The notes: generated by a model from the letters alone, not told the origin. A DNA stretch of 64,000 nt from Candidatus Arsenophonus triatominarum (GCF_001640365.1 NZ_LWMI01000004.1:30301-94300); one strand, 5' to 3'. Positions 18,600-31,037 are shown, counted from the stretch's first letter. Numbers and translations are program-made.

Positions 18600-20084
18600 A
18601 TGCAGGAGAATATTTTGATAAATCCAACGCCAGAACAACAAGCTGTCATTGACTGGCATGGTGAGAAGCTTGTGGTTAATGCTTTTGCCGGAACAGGAAA
18701 GACCTTAACGTTAGTGAAATATGCCGAAAAACGTCCAGAACTAAGGATGCTATATATTGCGTTTAATCGCTCAGTGAGAGAAGAGGCAGACGAGAAATTT
18801 CCCGCTAACGTGCTTTGTAAAACCTCTCATCAACTGGCATGGCCCTGCTTTGGCAGAAATTACGCTAATCGATTAACAAATTCTCTGCGTCTTTTTGATA
18901 TTGCTAATGCTATTGAGAGTGATGACTGGTTATACGTAAAAGCGATTCAGGATACCTTAAAGAACTTTATGTGCAGTGTGGATAGTCAGATTATGTTACG
19001 TCACTGTCCTTCAATTCTAATGGGTGAAGTCAAAAAATCGTTTACCGCTAATGAGGTCGTCAGACAGAGCGAACGTCTTTGGCATCGAATGATTGACCTT
19101 TCTGATAATTTTCCCGTTATTCATGATATGTATTTAAAACTGTACCAACTATCCCAACCTAACCTTTCCCATCGTTTTGACGTTATTTTGTTTGATGAAG
19201 CGCAGGATGCTAACCCTGTTACCCATGATATTGTTTTCCGTCAAACCACGAAGTTAGTCATGGTTGGTGATGCTCATCAACAGATTTATCGTTTTCGAGG
19301 GGCGGTCGATGCGTTGAATGCCCCTTCGCTTACGGATGCTGACCGCCTCTGGTTAACGCATAGCTTTCGTTTTGGTGCCTGTGTCGCGGATGTGGCTAAT
19401 GCATTACTGGCGATGAACGATGAACCCCATCAGGTGGTTGGCAGAGGTGAAAAAGATGACATTCTCGTTGATATTCCTAAGCAAGGCTTTCCTCACCGAG
19501 CCATACTCAGTCGAACGGTAGCCGGTGTGATTGGTTCGGCACTGGAAGCCAGTAGCAAAAAAGCGACTATCTATTGGGTTAATGGGATAGCGGCTTATCG
19601 TATCGATGAATTAATTAACCTTCACTGGTTTTCACTCGGTAAGCGAAAAAAGATGAGCAACCAACGGCTTTACACTGAATATCACGATTATTCGAATTAT
19701 AAGCGCATGGCGAATGCCAGTGGTGACCAGGAAATGTTGCAATCTATCAAAATCATAGAGAAATTTACCCCGTTACCGAAGAAAGTGGATGTTTTACGTA
19801 AACGAACGGTAGACAGTGAAGATGAAGCAATAGTTACGGTTACAACTGCCCACCGAGCAAAGGGACTGGAGTGGGATATTGTCGAAATCAATAACGACTT
19901 TCCGAATAATCTTTTTGACCCTAATATGGACAAAGCAGCCTTTAGAGATGAAGTGAATTTGTTGTATGTTTCAACAACCCGAGCGAAGAAGACACTTATC
20001 CTCAATAAATTGTTGGTAAATATTCTGGCCAAAGTTGCTGAGAATGAAAAAAACGGCACTGACTTTATTCAGGAATGCCTCTAG
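18600..20084 (+). CDS. UvrD/PcrA-like superfamily 1 DNA helicase
   Basis: 494 residues from ATG 18600. Motifs in order: Q-motif PTPEQQAVID (9-18), Walker A AFAGTGKT (28-35), Walker B VILFDEAQD, motif III GDAHQQIYRFRGA, motif V TVTTAHRAKGLEWD and motif VI NLLYVSTTRAKK. The 2B part is short, so it is smaller than UvrD (720) and nearer the FBH1-like or plasmid-borne helicases. It probably unwinds DNA 3'-5' in repair or replication. It is bracketed by two same-strand IS5-family copies (17538 and 20584). The frame extends upstream into the IS end, so the start could be elsewhere, but homologous sequence begins near 18600. Confidence 0.88.
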   Translation: MQENILINPTPEQQAVIDWHGEKLVVNAFAGTGKTLTLVKYAEKRPELRMLYIAFNRSVREEADEKFPANVLCKTSHQLAWPCFGRNYANRLTNSLRLFDIANAIESDDWLYVKAIQDTLKNFMCSVDSQIMLRHCPSILMGEVKKSFTANEVVRQSERLWHRMIDLSDNFPVIHDMYLKLYQLSQPNLSHRFDVILFDEAQDANPVTHDIVFRQTTKLVMVGDAHQQIYRFRGAVDALNAPSLTDADRLWLTHSFRFGACVADVANALLAMNDEPHQVVGRGEKDDILVDIPKQGFPHRAILSRTVAGVIGSALEASSKKATIYWVNGIAAYRIDELINLHWFSLGKRKKMSNQRLYTEYHDYSNYKRMANASGDQEMLQSIKIIEKFTPLPKKVDVLRKRTVDSEDEAIVTVTTAHRAKGLEWDIVEINNDFPNNLFDPNMDKAAFRDEVNLLYVSTTRAKKTLILNKLLVNILAKVAENEKNGTDFIQECL

Positions 20085-20192
20085 AAACGCCTGTAATCGA
20101 TTTTAAGTGGCCTATAAAGCGCTGTAAGTTTTTCAATATAGGTGAAAGAGATGTAGCGATTTTTAATTTGAAAGTCGTATATGTAGTGGTCA

Positions 20193-21621
<1,429 letters not shown>

Positions 21622-21963
21622 TTGCCTAGCCCACCGGTTTTCGGGCAAACAAATCCAATACCACAGCCAGATAGGCCCATCGTGAGCCTGTCCAAATATA
21701 GGTTACATCGCCGCACCAAACCTGGTCAGGCTTTGTAACAACGAACTGCCTATTGAGCAGATTTGGAATATCAATACGTTCATTTCCACCGCGGTTGTAT
21801 TTATGTTTTCGCTCTTGGCAACTGACGATGATTAATTCTTTCATCAACTTACCCGCTAACCACCGCCCAAGTTTCACGTTGTGTGTATTGGTAACCATCG
21901 TGGCGATAGTCCTTGCGCCAGCAGAGCCGCCACTAACGTTCCACGCTTCGCTGACTAGGCTAC

Positions 21964-22152
21964 AAGCCTGTTGCTCAATAGCAAAATTAATTATGACTTA
22001 CAAAAAAACCAGCCGATGATGATAAAATCATCAATTTTTGCATTAAAAATAACCTATGTAAGATTAAAAAATAAACTATTTTTGTATTTTTTAGATGTAT
22101 CTAACTTGTTTTTATTTTAAGCAACTTTATTTCACTATTGAGCAACATGCTT
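21964..22152 (+). mobile_element. 189-bp MITE related to the IS5-family element, copy 2
   Basis: Same sequence and orientation as 1345-1533. Flanked by TAC on both sides; the uninterrupted site is seen in the IS3 copy at about 46020-46030 (aggctacgttttatcg), which confirms the 3-bp duplication. Confidence 0.8.
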
Positions 22153-22268
22153 TACGTTTTATCGTCCGCTCAATATCTGGCTCCTTAGGCCGACACCAAT
22201 AGCGATAACTGCTTCGGTGAACATTAAAAATACGACACAAAGTTTTCACCGGATAAAGCACTCTTAAC

Positions 22269-23541
22269 TGTTGTGATGGGAACCATGGTAAAGCGGTACT
22301 TCGCTTATGGGGTGGTCAATTTGGCGCTGTCCTGACCCTCAATGTAATTCTGAGAAACGGGTTAAATTTAGTCGAAGCTGCCCACATTATGGCGTCAAAG
22401 CTTGCCTACAATGGATTAACAATACGCTAGCTTGGTTACCCGAATTTCCTTGGTAGCACATCACTTTTACCATGCCTTGTGAATATTGGCCTATTATTCG
22501 CGCCAACCGTTGGCTTCTCGGTGAAATGAATCGATTAGCCGCTGATGTGATATTAACCATCTGCCGTGACCTCAATATCACCCCGGGCGTTTTCACTGCC
22601 ATCCATACCTGGGGACGAGACCAAAATGGCATCCGCATATTCATTTTTCAACCACAGCCGGCGGGGTGACTAAAAAGAATACCTGGCGGGATATCAGCTT
22701 TTATCGCGAAAACATTATGACAATGTGGCGATATCGGATAACGACATTATTGAGAAAACATTATTACACGCTCACCATTCCCGATGAGCTTAAAGCTGAA
22801 GGAAGAAGTAAAGCATCATGGAATCAATTACTTAACACTCACGACAAGCGTGGGTGGAATATTAATTTTTCTGATATTCTTTCCAATATTACCCATGTCA
22901 CCCTTTATCTCGGATTTTATCTAAAGAAACCCCCTGTCTCGCTCAGTCGCTTAAAACATTATTCCGGCGAAGATAACATCACGTTACGCTATAAGAGCCA
23001 CCGCACGAAAAAACAGGAAGACCTGGTCATGACATCCGATGAATTTATTACCCTGTTTGCGTCTCATGTGCCAGAAAAATGGTTTTACATGATCTGCTAT
23101 TACGGCTTTTTAAGTCCATCAGCACGGATGCGAAAAATGTTAACGGAGGTTGTTTATTCTTTAGCCCAGCAAGATAAAAAATCCGCTAAAAAAGTCACCT
23201 GGCGAAACATGTATCAACACGTCTTTAAAGTCGATCCACTTGCTTGTCTCTTATATGGGAAAAAATTACTTTTCGCAGGAATGAATTTTGGATTGAATCG
23301 TAAAGAACTTATGGCACGTCATCATGATCTGGCTTGTTTGCGGTGACGATAAAAACTCACGACAGGCTAGATCTATCTTTCCGTTCAAAATTGATTAACA
23401 ATTAATCGTTTTTTAACTATCTATTCTGTTCCTTATCTCAACCTTCAATATAATTTTGGCGAAATTTAGAAGAAAATAAAAAGGATTTCATCATGGCGTA
23501 GGTTAATGAGTAACCATTTCGGGTATTAATTTCTTATACAT
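22269..23541 (+). mobile_element. IS91-family element, near full-length 3' part, frameshifted; ORF 22666-23346
   Basis: The plus strand carries zinc-ribbon-like and HUH regions. HTWGRDQ is followed by a one-base deletion, so the HPHIH motif is out of frame. Then 226 codons (22666-23346) read YRENIMTMWRYRIT to HVFKVDPLACLLYGKKLLFAGMNFG. The element ends cttatacat directly before CAAG at 23542, matching the GAAC/CAAG target specificity known for IS91. Confidence 0.75.
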
Positions 23542-23643
23542 CAAGCGTCAAGATGAAGTACTTCACTGGGTAAGTGCTGGCAAAACCTATTGGGAAATCT
23601 CTGTAATTTTCGAGTGACCTAGCTCCTTGTAATTTCCGGCTAT

Positions 23644-23842
23644 CTTCCGCTTCCTCGCCCGTTCTCTCACTTCGTTCGGTCACTTGGCTGTGGCGAGCGG
23701 TGGTGGTTAAGTTTTGAAAATATTTTTTAATTTATTTTAAAAGAAAATCGTGTTTTTACTTAACTGAGTCCGCTCACCGCAGGAGACGTTGAGGCGGGGC
23801 GCAGCTTGCGAGCACCGAACAACGTTGACGAGGAAGCGGAAG
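23644..23842. other. GC-rich region bounded by a 14-bp inverted repeat; candidate replication/transfer origin
   Basis: CTTCCGCTTCCTCG (23644-23657) returns inverted at 23829-23842. Between them are two GC-rich blocks (for example GGCTGTGGCGAGCGG and GAGGCGGGGCGCAGC) separated by AT-rich DNA. The left block reminds me of a segment next to ColE1-type origins. It lies about 230 bp upstream of the RepL-like gene. No ORF. Origin role is an inference. Confidence 0.4.
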
Positions 23843-24070
23843 TTAATCTGTTACTAATGAGTTGTTTGTTAAACTTAGATAAAAAGACTTAAGAAAGGGA
23901 GATACTCTAACTTACTGAAATATAACGTATCGCGTTTTCATTTTCTGTTAGTGTTACTATCATTTTTAGATAGAGTAAATTTCAAAATAAGGCATTAATT
24001 TGATAGAAAGTCTATTTTTTTTGATATACTATCTATCTAAAATATTATTTTAGATGAAAGTGACGTTATC

Positions 24071-24595
24071 ATGAAATCATCAAAAAATGAAACTGCTATA
24101 CGATATAACAGTAATCCTTTTATTAACAATATGCTATTATCAACAAAAATGAAACAAATCAAGGTTTCTAGATTGGGTAAAGATGACAACATACTAGTTA
24201 ATAGAACTACTGGTGAAGTTAATGGAACACATGTGATTACTTATCGTAAAGTAGATGATGAGAAATTCGTTAAATTATTCACTTCAAATATTGCTTTAAC
24301 TTTTGATCTTAAATCTGCTGGTATAAAGGCTTTTAATGTTCTTATGTGGTCTGTTCAAAGAACAGCTATTGATACTGATCTAGTGTGTCTTGATAAATAT
24401 GCTCTTAATGATTTTCTTCAAGAAAATACATTGAAAATGAGTATGCCAACTTTTTGGCGCGGTCTTAAAGAGTTAGAGGATGTTAAAGTAATAGCTAAGG
24501 CAAGAAAACTTGGTTTTTATTACATAAACCCTAACTTTGTTTTTAATGGAGATCGGATAGCATTTACAACAGCTATTGAAAAAATAAAGAAGTAA
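24071..24595 (+). CDS. RepL-like plasmid replication/maintenance protein
   Basis: 174 residues. The central and C-terminal part has AGIKAFNVLMWSVQRTAIDTD, LQENTLKMSMPTFWRGLKELEDVKVIAKARK and FYYINPNFVFNGDRIAF. This is a winged-helix-like layout that I associate with RepL/replication-maintenance proteins, including the INPNFVFNGDR signature. The upstream AT-rich DNA has repeated TAGATAGA/ATCTATCTA-like motifs (23965-24055) that could be binding sites or the promoter. The gene is followed by a hairpin at 24610. Family assignment is from memory. Confidence 0.6.
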   Translation: MKSSKNETAIRYNSNPFINNMLLSTKMKQIKVSRLGKDDNILVNRTTGEVNGTHVITYRKVDDEKFVKLFTSNIALTFDLKSAGIKAFNVLMWSVQRTAIDTDLVCLDKYALNDFLQENTLKMSMPTFWRGLKELEDVKVIAKARKLGFYYINPNFVFNGDRIAFTTAIEKIKK

Positions 24596-24609
24596 TAAAA
24601 ATAGTCGCC

Positions 24610-24637
24610 CTGCATTAGTGCTACAACACTAAAGCAG
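24610..24637. terminator. Hairpin downstream of the replication gene
   Basis: CTGCATTAGTG / CACTAAAGCAG, an 11-bp stem with one mismatch and a 6-base loop, 15 bp after the stop. No clear T-run; it may be a structural RNA element or weak terminator. Confidence 0.4.
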
Positions 24638-24675
24638 AGCTAATCCAACAACCTAACGTAACTAGGAGTCGGACT

Positions 24676-24810
24676 ATGAGAAATAGTACCTTCAGTGTGC
24701 GCGTAATTGAAGCACAAAATCAAATCATCGAGTTATTTACTCCAACCTCACGCAATTTAACCCTTCGTCAGCGTGCCCGAATTCTCAAGAGAGTTGGGGG
24801 GGCTGCATGA
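24676..24810 (+). CDS. 44-residue hypothetical protein, coupled to the next ORF
   Basis: Good ribosome site (AGGAGTCGGACT) seven bases before ATG. The product starts MRNSTFSVRVIEAQNQIIEL and ends RQRARILKRVGGAA: acidic-hydrophobic then basic. Its stop overlaps the ATG at 24807 (ATGA), indicating translational coupling. GC content is higher than the neighbouring replication gene. Not recognised. Confidence 0.5.
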   Translation: MRNSTFSVRVIEAQNQIIELFTPTSRNLTLRQRARILKRVGGAA

Positions 24811-24926
24811 AATACACCTATACCATTAACGGATTTCGGCGCACCTATCAGGGGCGTCCTGATGTGCGTTTCACCTGTTGTCATTGTGGAAAACTCTCAT
24901 TAGCTCTCGTGAGCTTCTTTTGGTGA
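24807..24926 (+). CDS. 39-residue hypothetical protein with a CCxCG motif, possibly truncated
   Basis: Starts at the ATGA overlap with the previous ORF. Reads MKYTYTINGFRRTYQGRPDV and then RFTCCHCGKLSLALVSFFW. The CxxC pair suggests a small zinc finger whose second half may be lost. Not recognised. Confidence 0.4.
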   Translation: MKYTYTINGFRRTYQGRPDVRFTCCHCGKLSLALVSFFW

Positions 24927-25035
24927 GCAAGACTGGATAACCACCGTCCCTCTGTTTTTCCTGAATAAGCCTGTATCGAGTTTGTTGAAAAATTAACCGT
25001 AAACAATTCAAGGCGCTTTTTTACCATCCTTTGAT

Positions 25036-25674
25036 AAGCGTGTTGCTTAATAGTGAAATAAGGGTATTTCGGTGATTGAAGTAAATTTTAGGCTGTTCTG
25101 AGATGGAAATTCCAAAGACCGGCACTAAGGAGTAAAAAGGTATCATCAATAAAGGGTCTACGATTCCGTAAAATTTGGGTCATACAACCAGGCGCTTGAT
25201 ACCCGCGATGGCGTGTTCAACCGTAATACGGATGCCCGAGATTATTTTATTTTCTTGTTTTTGTTCAGGCGATAAAGGCCTTTTTCGAGTTCCTTTTTTT
25301 GGGATTTGTGTATTAGGATGCTGTTTATCTATACCTTGAAAACCGGTATCGGCCCAGATGGTTACCTCAGGGGGAATATAGCGAATTATATCGACTTTAT
25401 CGAGTAAGCGTTTATCGTGACGGCGCCCATTTTTGATCATGGGGATAAATCCAATTTTCCTCGTTTCGTCAGTCATAATAAGCCCTTTTCGAGTGGTCTG
25501 TCTTTTCTTTCCCGAATACATTTTTTTTCGCCGACGCAGATTCTTAGGCTTTTGGACAGGTCGCTCTGTCCCATCAATAAAGACGTCTTTAACTCCAGGA
25601 AAGGCGCGAAAAAATTCCTCAGCAGAGCGAATTTGACGAGCGGGCAAAACACATTCTCGCCCCAAGGTCATCTC
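25036..25674 (-). mobile_element. IS5-family element, 5'-truncated and frameshifted; ORF 25180-25671
   Basis: Left end is intact. A one-base deletion near 25187 (aaccaggcg for aaccgaggcg) breaks the C-terminus, and the N-terminal third is removed at 25675 by an IS3 terminus. Inactive. Confidence 0.75.
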
Positions 25675-26019
25675 TATGTAGTGGCATACTAAATTTGGCC
25701 ACCTAAGTTGAGGTGATATGCTTACCTCATAATTTTTATAGGTGCCGAAATGAGTAAAATAATTACTGCTGAATTTAAATGTGAAACCGCCAAATTAGTC
25801 CTTGACCAAAATTACACCTACCAGGAAGCCGCGAAAGGCATGAACGTCAGTCTTTCAGCGATTAGCCGGTGGGTAAGAGCCCTTCGTTTAGAACGTCAAG
25901 GGAAAACATCGCCTGGTCTGCCATTAACACCTGAACAAATTGAGTTCAGAGAAATGAAGAAAAAAATCCACCGGCTGGAAATGGAGAATGACATCTTAAA
26001 AAAGGCTACTGCGCTCTTA
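25675..26019 (+). mobile_element. IS3-family element, orfA end; ORF 25750-26022
   Basis: Terminus TGTAGTGGCATACTAAATTT, then OrfA (90 residues, [20 protein letters not shown]). It has a helix-turn-helix ([22 protein letters not shown]) and a leucine-zipper-like end ([22 protein letters not shown]), as in IS3 regulators. orfB is cut off by IS630 at 26020. Confidence 0.8.
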
Positions 26020-26900
26020 TAGCTAGGCGACTTAATTTTGATTACAAGGTGTGTTATGAGTTATACAATTGATTTTCGACGTAAAGTAATATCTGTAAGG
26101 AAAGCCGAAGGTTTAACAATTCGAGAAACTGCGAAACAATTCCGTATTGGAAAAGCGTCTTTAGTACGTTGGCTTAAACGACCAGAGCCAAAAAATTCAA
26201 CGCCACGTAAGAGGAAGCTCGATAAAAATGCTTTAGCAAAAGATGTGGAACAGTATCCAGATGCTTACCAAAAGGAACGGGCAGAGCGATTCGGTGTTTG
26301 TAAAAAGACTATTTGGCAATCCCTTAAAAAGCTGGGATTAACCTATAAAAAAAACTCTATTCCATCCAAAAACCAACGAAAGCGACAGGCTGGCACATCA
26401 GCAAAAAAGACAACAGTATGAAAAAAAAGATAAATCTGTTGTTTTTATTGATGAAAGTGGTTTTTCACATGACACTCCACGAACTCACGGCTATTCCCCA
26501 AAAGGTCACCGTTGTTTTGGCCTGAAAAACTGGGGTGCTAAGGGAAGAACAAATGTTATTGGCGCTTTATTGGGAACAACCCTTTTTGCTATCGGATTAT
26601 TTGATTGCAATATTAATCGTGATGTTTTTTATGTTTGGATCACAAAAATATTGCTCCCAGAACTTCCTGAAAATTCTGTTATTTTTATGGACAACGCTAG
26701 CTTTCACAAAGGTAAGAATATTGAACAGGCAATTATAAACGCAGGACACCAGATAGAATATTTGCCTGTGTATTCACCAGATTTAAATCCTATAGAACAT
26801 AAATGGTCTCAAGCTAAACGTAAAAAGATGGAAACAGGATGCACTATCGATGACCTGTTTTTAATACATATGCTGTAATCAAAATTAAGTCGCCTAGCTA
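26020..26900 (+). mobile_element. IS630-family element, complete copy 4 (881 bp, A8)
   Basis: Same structure as copy 1: orfA 26056-26421, DDE frame to 26878, with an A8 shift between them. Inserted at a TA between IS3 orfA and an IS5-family end. Confidence 0.85.
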
Positions 26901-26952
26901 TATTGTCTATAGCGTGACAAAAAATGCAAGTCTCTATTCAGCAACTATTTTG
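26901..26952 (-). mobile_element. IS5-family right-end fragment (about 50 bp)
   Basis: tattgtctatagcgtgac to gcaactattttg is the transposase-upstream end of the IS5-family element, without any coding part. Confidence 0.65.
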
Positions 26953-27085
26953 ATGATGAAAGCGTGTTCGGGTGCTTGTTGTCACTGTTCTGATAACCAG
27001 CGAGAACAGACATTGCCAAAAGCCAGAGGCAGCATTTTACGGAGATTGGAACAACAGGCCAGTAACCGCATTGAGGGGCGAAATA

Positions 27086-27672
27086 ATGAAATACTTCAAA
27101 ACAACGATTATCACAACGGTTGACCACGAGAAGGGTAAGACAACAAATTTCATCTATCTTTCCTCTGAGACGAAAATAGCTGCCAAGAAATTGGCTTCTG
27201 AGCATATCTTTAAAACTGACGGCGCAAATTGCTGTTTTTACAAATCGCCAAGGCTAGAAGAAATTAGCATTGAAGAGTATCTAGCCAATACCGAAGAACA
27301 GGAAATAGACCAGTTTTGCGCTTTGCTAACGATTTTTGGTGTTCAGGAAGAATACGACGAAGGCGAAATTCGAGATGCTGACGATTTGTTGATTTATCCT
27401 TCCGATGAGCCTGAGCTTTTTGAAAAATATACCGAATTTCGTGACAAGGTAACCTCGAAAATTGCAACGAGCGATAAAGCAATTTCACTCAATGAAATAA
27501 AAGAAATAGCCATTAACCTTTTTGTATCTTGAGAAAATAATACGTTATTAACGCAATTAACAGAGTTATCCACTGAATCTGTCGTTATCTCTGTGGAAAA
27601 CGTGGGAGAAGTAGAAAAAAGCGAGGCGAATATAGTACCTGAAGGATTGGTTAATAATTATACAGAAGGGTA
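27086..27672 (+). pseudogene. Phage- or plasmid-type hypothetical protein, with an internal stop
   Basis: ATG 27086 follows GAGGGG. The open frame runs 148 residues to a TGA at 27530 (MKYFKTTIITTVDHEKGKTT, then ANTEEQEIDQFCALLTIFGVQ and AISLNEIKEIAINLFVS). It continues in the same frame for another 46 codons (ENNTLLTQLTELSTESVVI to NNYTEG, stop near 27672), so the TGA is probably a nonsense mutation. A shortened copy is at 16515-16800. It sits upstream of recE/recT remnants, consistent with a phage early region. Function unknown. Confidence 0.5.
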
Positions 27673-27845
27673 ATAATTAATTAACTTAAAAGTCACAAAC
27701 ATAGACGACAACTCTATCTTCTCCGCTTTTCCTCCCGTTAACGGAAAAATCATGAGCGGTGAATGTATCACGCTTGAGATGTTGAACGGCTGTGTTGGTG
27801 CGCTGAAACCCACAGAAAGTTTAATTGTTTGCCGTCTGTCAAATA
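27673..27845 (+). pseudogene. 5' fragment of a phage-type ORF
   Basis: The frame INLKVTNIDDNSIFSAFPPVNGKIMSGECITLEMLNGCVGAL and PTESLIVCRLSN is open up to the IS630 insertion at 27846, where it is cut. Not recognised. Confidence 0.35.
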
Positions 27846-28726
27846 TAGCTAGGCGACTTAATTTTGATTACAGCATATGTATTAAAAACAGGTCATCGAT
27901 AGTGCATCCTGTTTCCATCTTTTTACGTTTAGCTTGAGACCATTTATGTTCTATAGGATTTAAATCTGGTGAATACACAGGCAAATATTCTATCTGGTGT
28001 CCTGCGTTTATAATTGCCTGTTCAATATTCTTACCTTTGTGAAAGCTAGCGTTGTCCATAAAAATAACAGAATTTTCAGGAAGTTCTGGGAGCAATATTT
28101 TTGTGATCCAAACATAAAAAACATCACGGTTAATATTGCAATCAAATAATCCGATAGCAAAAAGGGTTGTTCCCAATAAAGCGCCAATAACATTTGTTCT
28201 TCCCTTAGCACCCCAGTTTTTCAGGCCAAAACAACGGTGACCTTTTGGGGAATAGCCGTGAGTTCGTGGAGTGTCATGTGAAAAACCACTTTCATCAATA
28301 AAAACAACAGATTTATCTTTTTTTTCATACTGTTGTCTTTTTTGCTGATGTGCCAGCCTGTCGCTTTCGTTGGTTTTTGGATGGAATAGAGTTTTTTTTA
28401 TAGGTTAATCCCAGCTTTTTAAGGGATTGCCAAATAGTCTTTTTACAAACACCGAATCGCTCTGCCCGTTCCTTTTGGTAAGCATCTGGATACTGTTCCA
28501 CATCTTTTGCTAAAGCATTTTTATCGAGCTTCCTCTTACGTGGCGTTGAATTTTTTGGCTCTGGTCGTTTAAGCCAACGTACTAAAGACGCTTTTCCAAT
28601 ACGGAATTGTTTCGCAGTTTCTCGAATTGTTAAACCTTCGGCTTTCCTTACAGATATTACTTTACGTCGAAAATCAATTGTATAACTCATAACACACCTT
28701 GTAATCAAAATTAAGTCGCCTAGCTA
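27846..28726 (-). mobile_element. IS630-family element, complete copy 5 (881 bp, A8)
   Basis: orfA on the minus strand from 28690 to 28325, DDE frame to 27868. Shares the aaccgtg variant with copy 2. TA target; it separates a phage ORF from an IS5-family copy. Confidence 0.85.
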
Positions 28727-29621
28727 TATCAGTCGAAGAATTGAAAAATTTAGCCGCTGAATTTTCAGCTTGTTATTTGATTTATCGGAAAAAGAATCGA
28801 AAAGATCACGAGCGGCAGATGGGTGCAGGGCAGAAAGGATTTATCCCAACCCCATTAGATAAACTGCTTTTTATTTTATTGTATTTAAAATGTTATCCGA
28901 CCTATGATTTGCAAGGACTTCTTTTTGGTTTAGATAGAACACGGGTATGTCGCTGGGTAAAAATATTATTGCCGGTTTTAGAGATGACCTTGGGGCGAGA
29001 ATGTGTTTTGCACGCTCGTCAAATTCGCTCTGCTGAGGAATTTTTTCGCGCCTTTCCTGGAGTTAAAGACGTCTTTATTGATGGGACAGAGCGACCTGTC
29101 CAAAAGCCTAAGAATCTGCGTCGGCGAAAAAAAATGTATTCGGGAAAGAAAAGACAGACCACTCGAAAAGGGCTTATTATGACTGACGAAACGAGGAAAA
29201 TTGGATTTATCCCCATGATCAAAAATGGGCGCCGTCACGATAAACGCTTACTCGATAAAGTCGATATAATTCGCCATATTCCCCCTGAGGTAACCATCTG
29301 GGCCGATACCGGTTTTCAAGGTATAGATAAACAGCATCCTAATACACAAATCCCAAAAAAAGGAACTCGAAAAAGACCTTTATCGCCTGAACAAAAACAA
29401 GAAAATAAAATAATCTCGGGCATCCGTATTACGGTTGAACACGCCATCGCGGGTATCAAGCGCCTCGGTTGTATGACCCAAATTTTACGGAATCGTAGAC
29501 CCTTTATTGATGATACCTTTTTACTCCTTAGTGCCGGTCTTTGGAATTTCCATCTCAGAACAGCCTAAAATTTACTTCAATCACCGAAATACCCTTATTT
29601 CACTATTAAGCAACACGCTTA
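28727..29621 (+). mobile_element. IS5-family element, 5'-truncated; ORF 28741-29568
   Basis: The transposase lacks its first about 24 residues, replaced by IS630, but is otherwise complete to the right terminus (AAGCAACACGCTTA). One substitution, H for P, in CVLHARQIR. The native start is gone, so probably inactive. Confidence 0.8.
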
Positions 29622-30193
29622 TTGGCGGAATTTGAAGCTCAAGCCGTAGTCAACAATCAAATTGTGCTCAAAAAAGACGACTTTGAGCAAATTGAGCTGA
29701 TGCGTGATTCTGTGCTGGTTTCAGAACTACTCGAAAACGGCGAGCCGGAATTATCAATTTTCTACCACACGGAAAAAGGCACGCTGTTAAAAATCCGCCC
29801 TGATTGGTTGGGACTTTACTCCGGTGCGCCGTTCATTCTCGATGTAAAAACGACCGATGATTTTCATGACTTCGGTAAGTCCGTTGACAAGTTTGGCTAT
29901 CACTTACAGGCAGCGTTCTACCAGATTATCGTTCAAAAAGTTTTAATCTTGATATTGATTTTCTGTTCTGTGCAATTGGCAAAAGACCGGAGTGTGGGCG
30001 CTATCCCGTGCAGTTGGGTATGTTGGATGAAGAAGATAGCGAAGAGGGTGTGATTCAGGTTAACCACGTGATTGATGCACTTGAAAACGGAACAGAAACC
30101 CAAGCGGTTGCGATGATATCCCGTCCTTTCTGGGCAAAACAGGCAGACAGAAAACGCAGAGAAGCGTTGATGATGGAAGGGGGTGTGGCATGA
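29622..30193 (+). pseudogene. RecE-type exonuclease (phage exonuclease VIII), 5'-truncated and frameshifted
   Basis: The frame 29622-30053 reads KIRPDWLGLYSGAPFILDVKTTDDFHDF and YHLQAAFYQII; the D-x-K of LDVKTT and the Q of HLQAAFY are hallmarks of the RecE/lambda-exonuclease-like PD-(D/E)XK fold. A shift near 29945 moves it into the frame FNLDIDFLFCAIGKRPECGRYPVQLG, ending RKRREALMMEGGVA at 30193. The N-terminus is removed by the IS5-family element. Overlaps recT by ATGA. Confidence 0.75.
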
Positions 30194-30789
30194 ATACCGA
30201 ATTACAAACGATGACCAACATCTATGCCAATTTGCAATCTGTCATCATGCAACAAGGAATAGCAGCCATGTTACCCGCTCAGGTCACACCTGAGCAGTTC
30301 ACCCGAACCGCAGCGACTGCACTGATAGAGAATACGGAGTTGCAAGATGCCGATAAACAATCACTGGTGCTGGCCTTAACCCGTTGCGCCAAAGATGGAC
30401 TGATGCCAGACGGAAGAGAAGCTGCGTTAGTTGTTCGCAGTACCAAAGTCAACAATCAGTTTGTGAAAAAAGCCGTCTACATACCGATGGTTGACTGCGT
30501 CATTAAGCGTGCCCGTCAATCGGGTCAAGTCTCCAGTATTTTTGTTGATGTGGTTTATGAGGCGGGTGAACTCAAACGTTGGGCTGATGAGCGAGGAAAA
30601 CACTTTAAACACATTCCTAATGATACAGAAGAGCGTGGTGAAATTCGGCTGGTATATGCTGCGGCTAAGCTGAAAAATGGCGAATTTTTGATGGAAGTAA
30701 TGAGTCGCTCTGACGTGAAAAAGATACGCGATACGGTACAAAGCGCAAAACACGATTCAAGTCCTTGGGTGAAGTGGTTTGATATGTAG
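30190..30789 (+). pseudogene. recT: RecT-family single-strand annealing protein, 3'-truncated
   Basis: 199 residues. It starts MNTELQTMTNIYANLQSVIMQQ, with the characteristic DGLMPDGREAALV and YIPMVDCVIKRARQSGQVSSIFVDVVYE. RecT proteins are about 270 residues; an IS3 derivative at 30786 cuts this one after SSPWVKWFDM. It pairs with RecE in phage recombination. A second fragment of the same gene lies at 44877-45276, which gives the sequence past a comparable point. Confidence 0.85.
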
Positions 30790-31037
30790 TGGTCAACTAA
30801 AATTGGCCACTACACTTGACGTTCTAAACGAAGGGCTCTTACCCACCGGCTAATCGCTGAAAGACTGACGTTCATGCCTTTCGCGGCTTCCTGGTAGGTG
30901 TAATTTTGGTCAAGGACTAATTTGGCGGTTTCACATTTAAATTCAGCAGTAATTATTTTACTCATTTCGGCACCTATAAAAATTATGAGGTAAGCATATC
31001 ACCTCAACTTAGGTGGCCAAATTTAGTATGCCACTAC
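30786..31037 (-). mobile_element. 252-bp internal-deletion derivative of the IS3-family element
   Basis: TGTAGTGGTCAACTAAAATT at one end joins directly to the OrfA N-terminal region, ending tttagtatgccactaca at 31037. Both IS3 termini are therefore present with about 1 kb missing. ATA on each side (30783-30785 and 31038-31040) may be the 3-bp target duplication. A MITE in formation. Confidence 0.7.
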
